Positions 35,247 to 44,465 are shown, numbered from the stretch's first letter. The stretch is 64,000 bases of DNA from Hyphomicrobium sp. NDB2Meth4 (GCF_900117445.1 NZ_FPEJ01000001.1:124001-188000); one strand, 5' to 3'. The notes: a model not told the origin generated them from the letters alone. Program-made: numbers and translations.

Positions 35247-36602
35247 ATGGCCAACGAGGAAAACCGCTTTTCGGCACGCGCCGCCCGCTACATGAAGGTC
35301 GGCGCCAACGTCGGCAGCATCGCCGCTCGCGTTGCCGGGGAACGGCTATTCGGCGTAGAGCATGACCGCTCGCGTGCTGCCGCCGATCTCGCCGCTGCAC
35401 TGGGAGGGCTCAAAGGCCCACTGATGAAGGTGGCCCAGCTTCTCTCTACCATTCCCGAAGCGATCCCTGCCGAGTATGCGCGCGAGCTGACGCAGCTCCA
35501 GTCGGCCGCGCCGCCGATGGGGCCGGCATTCGCCAAGCGCCGCATGCAGGTCGAGCTCGGCCCCGATTGGGCATCGCGCTTCGCCGCGTTCGATGTCGAA
35601 GCGGCAGCGTCGGCCTCGCTCGGCCAAGTGCACCGCGCCACTTCCCTCGATGGCCGCGCACTGGCGGTGAAGCTGCAATACCCAGACATGGCCTCCGCCG
35701 TCGAAGCCGACCTGACGCAGCTCAGGGCGATCTTCGCCATCCATGCGCGTATGAGCCCCGCGGTCGAGACGGGCGAGATCCTCAAAGAGATCGCCGCCCG
35801 GTTGCGCGAAGAGCTCGATTATGAGCTGGAAGCGCACCACACTCAGCTCTACGCCCTCATCTTCGCGGACGATCCTCTCATCCGCGTACCAGAGATCATC
35901 CCCGAGCTGTCGACCAAGCGCCTGCTCACCATGACCTGGCTCGATGGCGCTAAGCTGCTCGACTACAAGGACGCGCCGCTCGACGACCGCAACGCCATCG
36001 CTCGCGCCATGTTCCGCGCCTGGTGGTTCCCCTTCAGCCACTACGGAGTCATCCACGGCGACCCGCACCTGGGCAATTACACCGTATTCGAGCAGGCGGG
36101 GCATCCGGCGGGCATCAATCTGCTCGACTACGGCTGCATCCGCAGCTTCCGCCCGCAATTCGTCCAGGGCGTCATCGACCTTTATCAAGGCCTCCTTGCG
36201 GGTGACCGCGAACGTGTCGTGCACGCTTACGAGACGTGGGGCTTTGCCGGCCTGTCGAACGAGCTGATCGACGGCCTCACCATCTGGGCCCGCTTCATCT
36301 ACGGGCCGCTCCTTGACGACCGCGAGCGCGCCATAGCCGAGCACACGAGCCCCGGCGAATACGGCCGCAAGGAAGCGATGACCGTGCACCAGATCCTGCG
36401 CGACAAAGGACCGGTGAAAATCCCGCGCGAGTTCGTATTCATGGATCGCGCCGCCATCGGCCTCGGCGGCGTTTTCCTGCACCTGGGCGCGCGTCAGAAC
36501 TGGTATCGCCTGTTCAACGAGACAATCGACGGCTTCGACCTCGACGAACTCACGAGCCGCCAGCGCGCCGCGTTCACCGCGAGCCACGTTCCGCTCCCCT
36601 GA
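35247..36602 (+). CDS. ABC1/UbiB-family atypical kinase-like protein
   Basis: 451 aa from ATG 35247 (MANEENRFSARAARYMKVG); ATG 35238 is possible and neither has a Shine-Dalgarno. UbiB/COQ8-like features: the N-terminal motif LKGPLMKVAQLL where KxGQ reads KVAQ (61-64), the Ala-rich nucleotide loop AAASASLGQVHRA, the lysine in LAVKLQYP, catalytic VIHGDPHLGN and the DFG-equivalent LLDYG. UbiB proteins support ubiquinone biosynthesis, probably as ATPases, at the membrane. This is a soluble-looking member of the family, and a role in ubiquinone synthesis is not shown by context. Confidence 0.82.
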   Translation: MANEENRFSARAARYMKVGANVGSIAARVAGERLFGVEHDRSRAAADLAAALGGLKGPLMKVAQLLSTIPEAIPAEYARELTQLQSAAPPMGPAFAKRRMQVELGPDWASRFAAFDVEAAASASLGQVHRATSLDGRALAVKLQYPDMASAVEADLTQLRAIFAIHARMSPAVETGEILKEIAARLREELDYELEAHHTQLYALIFADDPLIRVPEIIPELSTKRLLTMTWLDGAKLLDYKDAPLDDRNAIARAMFRAWWFPFSHYGVIHGDPHLGNYTVFEQAGHPAGINLLDYGCIRSFRPQFVQGVIDLYQGLLAGDRERVVHAYETWGFAGLSNELIDGLTIWARFIYGPLLDDRERAIAEHTSPGEYGRKEAMTVHQILRDKGPVKIPREFVFMDRAAIGLGGVFLHLGARQNWYRLFNETIDGFDLDELTSRQRAAFTASHVPLP

Positions 36603-36725
36603 TCCACGCATCGGCGAAAGCGAATTGTTACCGCGGTAACAGCGGCAGCCGTCTCGATCCGCAAATCTCCTTGGGCGTTGCGAATGACAAGCAGCGCCAT
36701 TGCAGAAACGCCAAGGAGATTGATC

Positions 36726-37049
36726 GTGATTTCGTCTTTGAAAATTTCTCGACTGACTGCCTTTGTCGCAGCCGCTTTTGTGGCGGCTGGCGTCCTGTTG
36801 GCTCCGCCCGCTCAAGCGGGCGCATCGCAGGACGCAATGCGCCAGGGCACCTATCAAACAGTAAAATCGCCCATCAGCCCGGTCGCAGCCAAACTGAAGA
36901 CACCTGGCAAGGGCGCCCGCAAGCAGTGCAATGGCAAGACCACATCCGAGTGCTGCGAGGGACTGTCCTATTGCGGCTGCTTCTATTTCCCCGGCAGCTC
37001 CGACGCCAACCATCCGACCTCGTGCGTGTCCAGCCCGCCGAAAGGCTGA
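36726..37049 (+). CDS. small exported cysteine-rich protein
   Basis: 107 aa from GTG 36726, chosen because AAGGAG lies 7 nt upstream. A signal peptide (ISRLTAFVAAAFVAAGVLLA...PAQAGA) is followed by a basic stretch and a tail with six cysteines (CNGK, CCEG, YCGCFYFPG, TSCVSS). All six Cys lie in the last 40 residues, which suggests three disulfides in the periplasm or outside. I do not recognise a family. Confidence 0.65.
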   Translation: MISSLKISRLTAFVAAAFVAAGVLLAPPAQAGASQDAMRQGTYQTVKSPISPVAAKLKTPGKGARKQCNGKTTSECCEGLSYCGCFYFPGSSDANHPTSCVSSPPKG

Positions 37050-37116
37050 ACGCACGATCGACCAACGCGCGCAGGCGGTCCGCCCGGATCGCCTGTCGCT
37101 TTTTGCGCCGTTCGCC

Positions 37117-37317
37117 TCAGGGCTTGCTGCACGTATTGATGCCCAGCAGCGAGTAGGCCGGACAACGGCCAAAAATCCCGGTGATCAGGGGCACGATACC
37201 GATCCATCCCCAGATCGACTGATACTCAGGACCATAAAGTCCGAGCGCCACACCCACGAGCAGCAATCCGGCGATGATCCGCACAGCTCGATCGAGGCCG
37301 CCTTCGTTGATTGCCAT
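37117..37317 (-). CDS. DUF2892 inner-membrane protein
   Basis: 66 aa with two transmembrane helices (RIIAGLLLVGVALGLYG and GWIGIVPLITGIFGRCPAY) and a C-terminal CPAYSLLGINTC. This matches the DUF2892 domain found alone or fused to rhodanese in YgaP. The paired cysteines may take part in sulfur or redox chemistry; the function of stand-alone forms is unknown. Confidence 0.85.
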   Translation of the reverse strand: MAINEGGLDRAVRIIAGLLLVGVALGLYGPEYQSIWGWIGIVPLITGIFGRCPAYSLLGINTCSKP

Positions 37318-37462
37318 CGCACCATCTCCAATCTCAACTTGACCTTCGAGGCATTATCCTAGGGTGATCACTACGCGCCGTTGTGATCTGTATCAACGCG
37401 CAGTCACCGCAAACCGCAAATCTTCGGCGGCGTCTTGCTGCAAACCATACGGGGATAGTTCA

Positions 37463-37801
37463 ATGCTGCCGACCCGCGCGCTGATGGTAATGGCGGTGGC
37501 GCTGTTCCTCGCACCGCTACAGCCTGCGTGTGCGGACGTGGGCGACGCCAAGAAGGGCGAGACGCTCGCTCGTACACTTTGCGCCGAATGCCATCTCAAT
37601 CCCGCACAGGGTGAGAAGCGTGGGCCGATGGGCGTTCCTGGCTTCGTTGCGGTCGCCAACCGGCCGCTGCAGACGGAGGAAGGCGTCGTCGAATGGCTGC
37701 AGTCGATCCCGCCGATGATGCCCAACCACCACCTCACGCAGGACGAGATGTACGACATCGCCGCGTTCATCATGTCGCTTCGTCAGGAGCCTTCGAAGTG
37801 A
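37463..37801 (+). CDS. periplasmic class I c-type cytochrome
   Basis: 112 aa. A signal peptide (LMVMAVALFLAPLQPACA) is followed by one haem site CAECH (40-44). The distal Met ligand is one of MM at 85-86 in PPMMPNHHLT, and the C-terminal helix is YDIAAFIMSLR. It is an electron carrier of about 9 kDa after processing. The partner enzyme is not evident from neighbours. ATG 37463 is chosen because the signal peptide begins there. Confidence 0.88.
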   Translation: MLPTRALMVMAVALFLAPLQPACADVGDAKKGETLARTLCAECHLNPAQGEKRGPMGVPGFVAVANRPLQTEEGVVEWLQSIPPMMPNHHLTQDEMYDIAAFIMSLRQEPSK

Positions 37802-37846
37802 TCGCTGCCTAGGCAACCGCCCCGGCGTGTACGCCGATGCGACGTG

Positions 37847-38578
37847 TCACAGACCGGCCAACGTGCACGCCGCCGGACTTCTCGTCGCCAAACTGATCCC
37901 CTTAACTTCACGTCGCAGACGGCAAATGCGCGCCAGCTCCGCCTGCGGCAAGGGCGGATGACTGATTGTCATAGGCCGGTCGACCAAGCGCGCCGCAAGA
38001 TCCTTATTGAGCGACGACCTCGGGTCACTCTTTAGCTCCGTCACGTGCGAGACATAGACATAACGGGCGGGCTGCATGAATGAGGGTTGATTGGCGATAA
38101 CCTCGATGATGATGAGCTTTCCAAGATTGACGACTTCACCCGCCGCAACGCTGAAAGTCGCAAAACCTTTCGGGTCGACAGATACGACATTCAGCGTTCC
38201 GCTCTTGTCCGGACGACTGCACGATGCCTCGACCACCTTGTAGGTTCCCGGAGCAATCTGGACCGAGCCCGTAACCTCGGCACCGGGATCCAGAATGGTT
38301 CCGGTGCCGAGCTTCACGTCCGATACCTTTTTCCCGCTCACTGAGCGCGGCATCTGGTTGTCGAGGGTACGCAGCGCGACCGACTTGCAGGACATCTCCT
38401 GATTGCGATCGATCACAGCCGTCATCAGAATGACGGCATCGCCGCTCTGCGTGAGCGCATCCATGTTGAGGTCATCAGATACGTGGCTGGTGCACGCGGC
38501 CAGCACCGTAGCCAACGCGAGGGCGATGCCCGCGGCAGCCGACGCGATCCAGCGCCTCGACCGTTCACCAGAGGCCAA
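37847..38578 (-). CDS. putative lipoprotein, paralogue 2 of a tandem pair
   Basis: 243 aa. The signal peptide ends in a lipobox (ATVLAAC), so the protein should be lipidated. The mature part shares with its upstream neighbour a conserved core: an early cysteine (SCKSVAL), APGTYKVVEASC, and FATFSVAAGEVVNLGKL. I recognise no family. The start overlaps the end of the neighbour by 14 nt, so the two are translated from one message. Confidence 0.7.
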   Translation of the reverse strand: MASGERSRRWIASAAAGIALALATVLAACTSHVSDDLNMDALTQSGDAVILMTAVIDRNQEMSCKSVALRTLDNQMPRSVSGKKVSDVKLGTGTILDPGAEVTGSVQIAPGTYKVVEASCSRPDKSGTLNVVSVDPKGFATFSVAAGEVVNLGKLIIIEVIANQPSFMQPARYVYVSHVTELKSDPRSSLNKDLAARLVDRPMTISHPPLPQAELARICRLRREVKGISLATRSPAACTLAGL

Positions 38579-39206
38579 TCTGTGCCCTCTCGATCCTGTA
38601 GGCTTTCCCCGGCGACGTTACCGTCATCAACCGCGTAACGAGGGAGGACGAAAGCGCCGGAGCTTCGGCTCGCAACTGCTGCATCACGTCTGGTGCCATG
38701 TCGGCGACCGATATCCTCGCGGCGTCAGCCAGATAGTCGGTCGGCTCCAGGTTGAGCTTCCCAACGTTGACGGCCTCTCCAGCCGAAACCGTGAACTTGG
38801 CGAGCGATTGCCTGGGATTGCCCAACACAACAGAGCCGTCATGCTCGCCGACTCCCATCATGTACTTCATCTCGCCGACGGATTGGCAGGCCACGTAACC
38901 GATATGGTACGTCCCCGCGGGCAGGGAAACTTGACGAGGCGCCAAAGCGGCGGAGGCAGCCATGCCGCCCACCATAAGCGTCTTGTAAAGCTGGAAACGT
39001 CCGGGCGCAGCCTCGGTCGCCAAAGCGACGTTGCCAGTCCTGCAGGGCAAACCACCGTAGCTGATCTGCAAGAATGCGGCACCTTCGTTGGCGCTCTTGA
39101 GCGCGCTCAACGATTTGCTGTCGTCAATGCCTGGCGCACAAGCTGCAACGACGCTCGCGCATATAACGACCACGCAGCACCAGAGTATTCTTTGGAGCAG
39201 AGGCAT
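38565..39206 (-). CDS. putative lipoprotein, paralogue 1 of a tandem pair
   Basis: 213 aa. The signal peptide ends in the lipobox SVVAAC. The core reads PCRTGNVAL, PAGTYHIGYVAC and LAKFTVSAGEAVNVGKL, each aligning with the downstream paralogue, so the pair arose by duplication. The beta-rich pattern with the shared 'GTY' and 'AGE.VN.GKL' elements suggests a periplasmic or surface sandwich domain. Function unknown. Confidence 0.7.
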   Translation of the reverse strand: MPLLQRILWCCVVVICASVVAACAPGIDDSKSLSALKSANEGAAFLQISYGGLPCRTGNVALATEAAPGRFQLYKTLMVGGMAASAALAPRQVSLPAGTYHIGYVACQSVGEMKYMMGVGEHDGSVVLGNPRQSLAKFTVSAGEAVNVGKLNLEPTDYLADAARISVADMAPDVMQQLRAEAPALSSSLVTRLMTVTSPGKAYRIERAQIGLW

Positions 39207-39404
39207 CGGGCGAGCTCATCCATGCAATCATCGCCGTCTACTCCACCAATCAGAAGCTGCACAACTCCGCATTCTACGTTGTCGGCAGAACAGTCCGCAT
39301 TTATCGCTCCGTGTGTCCCTGCTGCTAAGGCGTTTGCGCCGGATGAAAGCCGACGGGCGCTGCTGGGTTTTCGCGGTTGCCAACCGGCCGAGACAAGCGG
39401 CGGC

Positions 39405-40679
39405 TCACCACGCCATCGACACCCAGAAGCCCGCCCCGAGTGCAACCAGCGTTGCCGCCAGCGCCGGTCCGAGCAGCCTGCCGAAGCGCAGCCCGCCCGC
39501 GCTGATCCCAAGCCCCACTTTCGAAATGGAATTGACGCCGACCGCGATGAGAATGGCGGTAGCCGCGCTTGTTGCCGAGAGGCTATGCGGAGCAAGGCGC
39601 GCCATCGACATGCTGATCGCGTCGACGTCGAGGATGCCCGAGACGGCCGCCAGCGCATATGCACCGATTGCCCCCGCCCAAACGGCAATGCCATTCGCCA
39701 GCGCCATGATCACCGCCAGCAGCGCGCCGTACTGCAGCACCGACACGAGATCGAACGGATTCTTGAGGGTGAGAGGCGCCGTCTCCTCCTTGTCTGCGCC
39801 CGCGCGCCACGCGGAGAGCGCCGCAAACCCCGCCTGCACTAGCGCCCCCAGAACCAGGGGCAGCGCCAGCTTCACCAAGAGGGTGGCGTTGACCACTGCC
39901 ACGACAGCCGCCACGCGCACCATCATCATCGCCCCGGACACCATCGTCGCCGCAGCGAACATCTCACGATGCGTCGGATATGCCCGCGCCATCTGCGCCA
40001 TGTTCACGGTCACAGCGGTTGAAGAGACGAGACCGCCCGCAGCACCCGACAACAGCGCGCCGAGCTCCGGCCCGGCAACACGAATAGCGAGGTAGCCCGC
40101 GAACGAAAGCGTCGCGATGAAGATCGTCAGCAGCCACACTTCGCGAGGGTTGACCGGGAACCACGGCGTCACCACTCGGTCCGGCAGCAGCGGTAGCATG
40201 ATTACCGTCATCGCCAGCAGGACCAGCCCCGAGCGCAACTCCTCCCATGTCAGCTTGGCGAGCGAAGCATGCAGCCATTGCTTGAGGGCCAGAAGCAGCG
40301 CCGTGGCAACGCCGGCCGCAGCGGCAAGGCCAGGATCGCCGAGCACCGCGAGCGCTCCAAGGGCAAACGCCAGCATCGCGGCAACCACCGTCGTTGCCCC
40401 GAACGTGCCCTCGTGCACCATTTCGCGATAGCGAAATGCAGCGATGACAACCGTGAAGCAGACGAACGCCAGGGCCAGCGCAATGCTCCCCCAGGCACCG
40501 GCCCCATAGACCAGCGCCCCCCAGACGCCGCCGAGCAGGCCCGACAGCGTTAGCGTGCGCAGACCGGCCGCCCGCTCCCCCTCGGGCTCGGCGCGTTGCT
40601 TCCAGCCCCGCTCGATGCCGATGATGAGGCCGATGGCGAGGGCGACTGCCAGACGCTGGAAAAGCTGATAGGGGTCCAT
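39405..40679 (-). CDS. MgtC/SapB-DUF4010 membrane protein
   Basis: 424 aa from ATG 40679 (MDPYQLFQRLAVALAIGLIIGIERG). The N-terminal half carries the MgtC-type signature LIIGIERGWKQR and AGLRTLTLSGLLGG. The C-terminal half is the DUF4010 domain with more TM segments (LSGAAGGLVSSTAVTVNMA). About 11-12 hydrophobic helices in total. The role is unknown beyond being an inner-membrane protein; MgtC itself modulates Mg2+ and ATP homeostasis, but this fused form may differ. Confidence 0.85.
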   Translation of the reverse strand: MDPYQLFQRLAVALAIGLIIGIERGWKQRAEPEGERAAGLRTLTLSGLLGGVWGALVYGAGAWGSIALALAFVCFTVVIAAFRYREMVHEGTFGATTVVAAMLAFALGALAVLGDPGLAAAAGVATALLLALKQWLHASLAKLTWEELRSGLVLLAMTVIMLPLLPDRVVTPWFPVNPREVWLLTIFIATLSFAGYLAIRVAGPELGALLSGAAGGLVSSTAVTVNMAQMARAYPTHREMFAAATMVSGAMMMVRVAAVVAVVNATLLVKLALPLVLGALVQAGFAALSAWRAGADKEETAPLTLKNPFDLVSVLQYGALLAVIMALANGIAVWAGAIGAYALAAVSGILDVDAISMSMARLAPHSLSATSAATAILIAVGVNSISKVGLGISAGGLRFGRLLGPALAATLVALGAGFWVSMAW

Positions 40680-40837
40680 GATGAACGCGTCCGCCTTGCG
40701 TATCACCAGACTAGCACCGCCCCCACTAACAACCCGTACGATGGGACAGGTTTACTAGGCCCTTCGGGTGCTTGATAGCCGGCGCCCACTGAGGTACCAA
40801 GTCAAATATAAAGAATACGCATTGGGGAGAGAAAACT

Positions 40838-40981
40838 GTGGCGATCGATTTGAGCGGCGGTAATCCCAACATGGATTACGGGCAGGCTGAACACACCTAC
40901 AAGCAGTTCCTGCTGTTCGCGAAAGTGGGAGTTGTCTTCCTGGTGCTCCTGCTGGCCGGCATGGCCTTCTTCCTCACCTAA
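40838..40981 (+). CDS. aa3-type cytochrome c oxidase subunit IV (short)
   Basis: 47 aa from GTG 40838 with GGGGAG 9 nt upstream. A hydrophilic N-terminus containing MDYGQAEHTYKQF is followed by one TM helix (FAKVGVVFLVLLLAGMAFFL). This matches the tiny bacterial aa3 oxidase subunit IV, a single helix bound to the oxidase core. The gene lies 92 nt upstream of pntAA, a location I recall from rhizobia, far from the other oxidase genes. Confidence 0.85.
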   Translation: MAIDLSGGNPNMDYGQAEHTYKQFLLFAKVGVVFLVLLLAGMAFFLT

Positions 40982-41073
40982 GAAATTCGCGCCGCGCGCT
41001 GCAGTGCTCGGCGCCAATTCATTCTGGCGCTTCGCACCGGCGGCGAGAGAAACCCCTCTCGATCGGACGATGC

Positions 41074-42210
41074 ATGGTCACTATTGCGGTTACGGCCGAA
41101 CCGGCGGATGAGCCGCGCGTTGCGGTCTCCCCTGAGACGGTCAAGAAGCTCGCGGCCCTCGGCGCCACTGTGAAGGTGGAAGCCGGGGCAGGCACGCGCT
41201 CACGCTTCTCTGACGAAACGCTCCGCGCTGCCGGCGCCGAGATTGCGGCCACGGCCGCCGATGCGCTGCGGGACGCCGACATCCTGCTTAGCGTACGCCG
41301 GCCCGCGGCCTCGGATGTCGCCGAGCTGAAGCCCGGCGCCCTCGTTATCGCAATGCTCGACCCCTACGGCGACAAGGCCGCTTTAGCCAACCTCGCCGCA
41401 TCGAAAGCATCTCTTTTCTCCATGGAATTCATGCCGCGCATTACCCGCGCGCAGTCGATGGACGTGCTCTCGAGCCAGGCCAACCTCGCCGGCTACAAGG
41501 CTGTCGTCGATGCTGCGGCCATGTTCCAGCAGGCCATGCCTATGATGATGACGGCGGCGGGCACGGTTCCCGCCGCAAAAGTTTTCATCATGGGCGCCGG
41601 GGTCGCCGGCCTGCAGGCCATCGCCACCGCCCGCCGCCTCGGTGCTCAAGTCTCCGCCACCGACGTTCGCCCTGCCGCCAAGGAGCAGGTCGCCTCGCTG
41701 GGTGCCAAGTTCATCGCCGTCGAGGATGACGAGTTCAAGCAGGCGCAAACAGCCGCCGGCTACGCCAAGCCTATGTCGGTGGAATACCAGGCCAAGCAGG
41801 CAGAGCTCGTCGCCAATCACATCAAGAACCAGGACATCGTCGTCACCACGGCGCTGATCCCCGGCCGCCCGGCGCCGCGCCTCATCACCCGCGCCATGGT
41901 CGAGAGCATGAAGCCCGGATCGATCATCGTCGATCTCGCCGCCGAGCGCGGTGGCAACTGCGAGCTGACCAAACCCGGCGAGATCGTCGACCACGGCGGC
42001 GTGCGCATCTACGGCCCGCTCAACCTCGCTGGCGACCTCGCAATCAATGCCTCCAGCCTCTACGCCAAGAACCTCTATGCCTTCCTCGAGACTCTGATCG
42101 ACAAGAAGGAAAAGAAGCTGGCGATCAATTGGGACGACGAGATCGTCAAGGGCACGCTTCTCGCCCGCGACGGTGCCCTCGTTCACCCCAGCCTGCAGGG
42201 AGCGGCCTGA
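41074..42210 (+). CDS. pntAA: NAD(P) transhydrogenase subunit alpha, part 1
   Basis: 378 aa soluble NAD(H)-binding domain I of the proton-translocating transhydrogenase. It has an AlaDH-like fold: N-terminal [15 protein letters not shown], the NAD-binding loop [22 protein letters not shown], the mobile-loop region [18 protein letters not shown], and [15 protein letters not shown]. The stop overlaps the pntAB start (TGATG). In this three-gene form typical of alphaproteobacteria, alpha is split into pntAA and pntAB. Confidence 0.95.
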   Translation: MVTIAVTAEPADEPRVAVSPETVKKLAALGATVKVEAGAGTRSRFSDETLRAAGAEIAATAADALRDADILLSVRRPAASDVAELKPGALVIAMLDPYGDKAALANLAASKASLFSMEFMPRITRAQSMDVLSSQANLAGYKAVVDAAAMFQQAMPMMMTAAGTVPAAKVFIMGAGVAGLQAIATARRLGAQVSATDVRPAAKEQVASLGAKFIAVEDDEFKQAQTAAGYAKPMSVEYQAKQAELVANHIKNQDIVVTTALIPGRPAPRLITRAMVESMKPGSIIVDLAAERGGNCELTKPGEIVDHGGVRIYGPLNLAGDLAINASSLYAKNLYAFLETLIDKKEKKLAINWDDEIVKGTLLARDGALVHPSLQGAA

Positions 42211-42623
42211 TGCGAACCCCGTTGCTCAAACTCGCGCTCCTTGCCGGCATGACGGCATCGGGAGCTGTCCCGGCATTCGCTGCCGGCGGCATCGGCGGCA
42301 CGGTCGACCCGATCGTGCACGAGCTGATGGTGTTCGTAATGGCGATCTTCGTGGGCTACTACGTCGTCTGGAGCGTCACGCCCGCGCTGCACACCCCGCT
42401 CATGTCCGTCACCAACGCCATCTCCTCGGTGATCGTCGTCGGCGCGTTGCTGGCCGTCGCGGTCGAGCACGGCGCGGTCGACGGCTTCCTCTCGGGCGAC
42501 ACCCTCGCTTCCAAAACGTTCGGTGTCCTCGCTCTGATCATGGCCGCAATCAACATCTTCGGCGGCTTCCTCGTCACCCAGCGCATGCTCGCCATGTACA
42601 AGAAGAAGGGCGACAAGAAGTGA
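42210..42623 (+). CDS. pntAB: NAD(P) transhydrogenase subunit alpha, part 2
   Basis: 137 aa from ATG 42210, overlapping the pntAA stop by one base. After a hydrophobic start ([20 protein letters not shown]) it has three membrane helices of domain II and the conserved [20 protein letters not shown] segment, part of the proton channel. It ends in a basic cytoplasmic tail (YKKKGDKK). Confidence 0.95.
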   Translation: MRTPLLKLALLAGMTASGAVPAFAAGGIGGTVDPIVHELMVFVMAIFVGYYVVWSVTPALHTPLMSVTNAISSVIVVGALLAVAVEHGAVDGFLSGDTLASKTFGVLALIMAAINIFGGFLVTQRMLAMYKKKGDKK

Positions 42624-42657
42624 TGACGCTCCACAGCGCCCACGGGGATCGCCTGCC

Positions 42658-44064
42658 ATGCTGACACCCAACCTCACCGCCATCCTCTATCTCGTCTCCG
42701 GCGTGCTGTTCGTCCTAGCGCTGCGCGGATTGTCGAGCCCCGCCACATCGCGCCAGGGTAACTACTTCGGCATGCTGGGCATGCTGATCGCCATGGCAAC
42801 GACGCTTGCCGTCGCCAACCCGCAGACGACGCTCACGTGGATCCTGCTGGCCATCGGCATCGGCATCGGCGGCACGATCGGCGCCGTCACCGCCCGCCGC
42901 ATCGCCATGACCTCGATGCCCGAGCTGGTCGCCGCCTTCCACTCGCTCGTCGGCCTTGCCGCCGTGTTCGTCGCCGCGGCCGCCCTCTACGCGCCCGACG
43001 CCTTCGGCATCGGCGAAACCGGCAACATCCACTTTGCCTCGCTGATCGAGATGTCACTCGGCGTCGCCATCGGCGCCATCACGTTCACCGGCTCTGTCAT
43101 CGCCTTCTTGAAGCTGTCGGCGCGCATGTCCGGCAAGCCCATCATCCTGCCCGCGCGCCACCTCATCAATATCGCCCTCTTTGCCGGGCTCATTTACCTG
43201 ATCTACCTGTTCTGCCAGTCGGGCGGCGATCCCACCCTGTTCTGGGCCATCACCTTCGTGTCGATGCTGTTCGGCGTGTTGATCATCATCCCCATTGGCG
43301 GCGCCGACATGCCCGTCGTCGTGTCGATGCTGAACTCCTATTCCGGCTGGGCCGCCGCCGGCATCGGTTTCACGCTGTCGAACATCGCCCTCATCATCAC
43401 CGGCGCACTCGTCGGCTCTTCCGGCGCGATCCTGTCCTACATCATGTGCAAGGGCATGAACCGCTCCTTCATCTCCGTGATCCTCGGTGGCTTCGGCGGC
43501 GAGACCGCTGGCCCTGCGGGCGGCGGCGAGCAGAAGCCGGTTAAGCTCGGCTCGGCTGAGGACGCGGCCTACGTGATGAAGAACGCCTCCAAGGTGATCA
43601 TCGTCCCCGGCTACGGCATGGCCGTCGCCCAGGCACAGCACGCGTTACGCGAGATGGGCGATCAATTGAAGAAGGCGGGTGTCGAGGTGAAATACGCCAT
43701 CCACCCCGTCGCCGGTCGCATGCCTGGCCACATGAACGTACTGCTCGCCGAGGCGAACGTCCCCTACGACGAAGTCTTCGAGCTCGAGGACATCAACTCC
43801 GAGTTCCCGCAGGCTGACGTCGTCTACGTCATCGGCGCCAACGACGTCGTCAATCCGGCAGCCGAGACCGACAAGACTTCACCGATCTACGGCATGCCCG
43901 TGCTGCAGGCGTGGAAGGCCGGCACGGTGCTGTTCAACAAGCGCTCGCTCGCCTCGGGTTATGCCGGCATCGACAATCCGCTGTTCTACAACGACAACAC
44001 GGTGATGGTGCTCGGCGACGCCAAGAAGATGACAGAAGAGATCGTCAAAGCCCTCGCCCACTAA
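42658..44064 (+). CDS. pntB: NAD(P) transhydrogenase subunit beta
   Basis: 468 aa. About nine transmembrane helices of domain II (conserved PELVAAFHSLVGLAAV and GGADMPVVVSMLNSYSGWAAAGIGF) are followed by the soluble NADP(H)-binding domain III with VIIVPGYGMAVAQAQHALREM, HPVAGRMPGHMNVLLAEA, VIGANDVVNPAA and KRSLASGYAGIDNPLFY. It completes the enzyme that uses the proton gradient to make NADPH from NADH. It lies 34 nt after pntAB. Confidence 0.96.
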   Translation: MLTPNLTAILYLVSGVLFVLALRGLSSPATSRQGNYFGMLGMLIAMATTLAVANPQTTLTWILLAIGIGIGGTIGAVTARRIAMTSMPELVAAFHSLVGLAAVFVAAAALYAPDAFGIGETGNIHFASLIEMSLGVAIGAITFTGSVIAFLKLSARMSGKPIILPARHLINIALFAGLIYLIYLFCQSGGDPTLFWAITFVSMLFGVLIIIPIGGADMPVVVSMLNSYSGWAAAGIGFTLSNIALIITGALVGSSGAILSYIMCKGMNRSFISVILGGFGGETAGPAGGGEQKPVKLGSAEDAAYVMKNASKVIIVPGYGMAVAQAQHALREMGDQLKKAGVEVKYAIHPVAGRMPGHMNVLLAEANVPYDEVFELEDINSEFPQADVVYVIGANDVVNPAAETDKTSPIYGMPVLQAWKAGTVLFNKRSLASGYAGIDNPLFYNDNTVMVLGDAKKMTEEIVKALAH

Positions 44065-44215
44065 GGCTTGCGGCTGGTATTCCCGGTGGGATCGACCGAG
44101 TCTGGCGCTTTTCGCCGCGCTTTACCTGTGCCAACTTGATGTGGCACCTCCGCTCAGATCGGCTGGGCGGAGCAAGAGTGCATTTTCCATCTCTCCTTTT
44201 TTCAGGGGACCACAC

Positions 44216-44365
44216 ATGACAACCGGCAAATCATTCTTGGTCCATTCCGTTCTCGCGGCGATCGTGGCAGGCACCGCGCTAGTCGCATCGCTTGCGGCCC
44301 AAGCGAGTCCTGGCCCCTATCACTGCTACGTCATCAACGGCAGCGTCATCTGTCACGGCTACTGA
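44216..44365 (+). CDS. very small exported peptide
   Basis: 49 aa with AGGGGA 6 nt upstream of ATG 44216. A signal peptide (HSVLAAIVAGTALVASLAAQA) would release a peptide of about 18 residues, SPGPYHCYVINGSVICHGY, with two cysteines spaced to form one disulfide loop. There is no family I can name. The good ribosome-binding site and clean signal sequence support it being real. Confidence 0.55.
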   Translation: MTTGKSFLVHSVLAAIVAGTALVASLAAQASPGPYHCYVINGSVICHGY

Positions 44366-44430
44366 GCTGTCTCGCGACGCCAGCGACTGCAGCCGGGTTG
44401 CCTACATTCTGAGATCTCCTCCTGCGCTCT

Positions 44431-44465
44431 TCTACCGGTCGTGACCTGCGGCGACGACCGGTAGA
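44431..44465. repeat. perfect 12-bp inverted repeat upstream of the exported HAD gene
   Basis: TCTACCGGTCGT (44431-44442) and ACGACCGGTAGA (44454-44465) are exact reverse complements around an 11-nt loop, ending 36 nt before the GTG start at 44501. There is no following T-run, so it looks more like an operator or 5' leader hairpin than a terminator. Confidence 0.6.
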
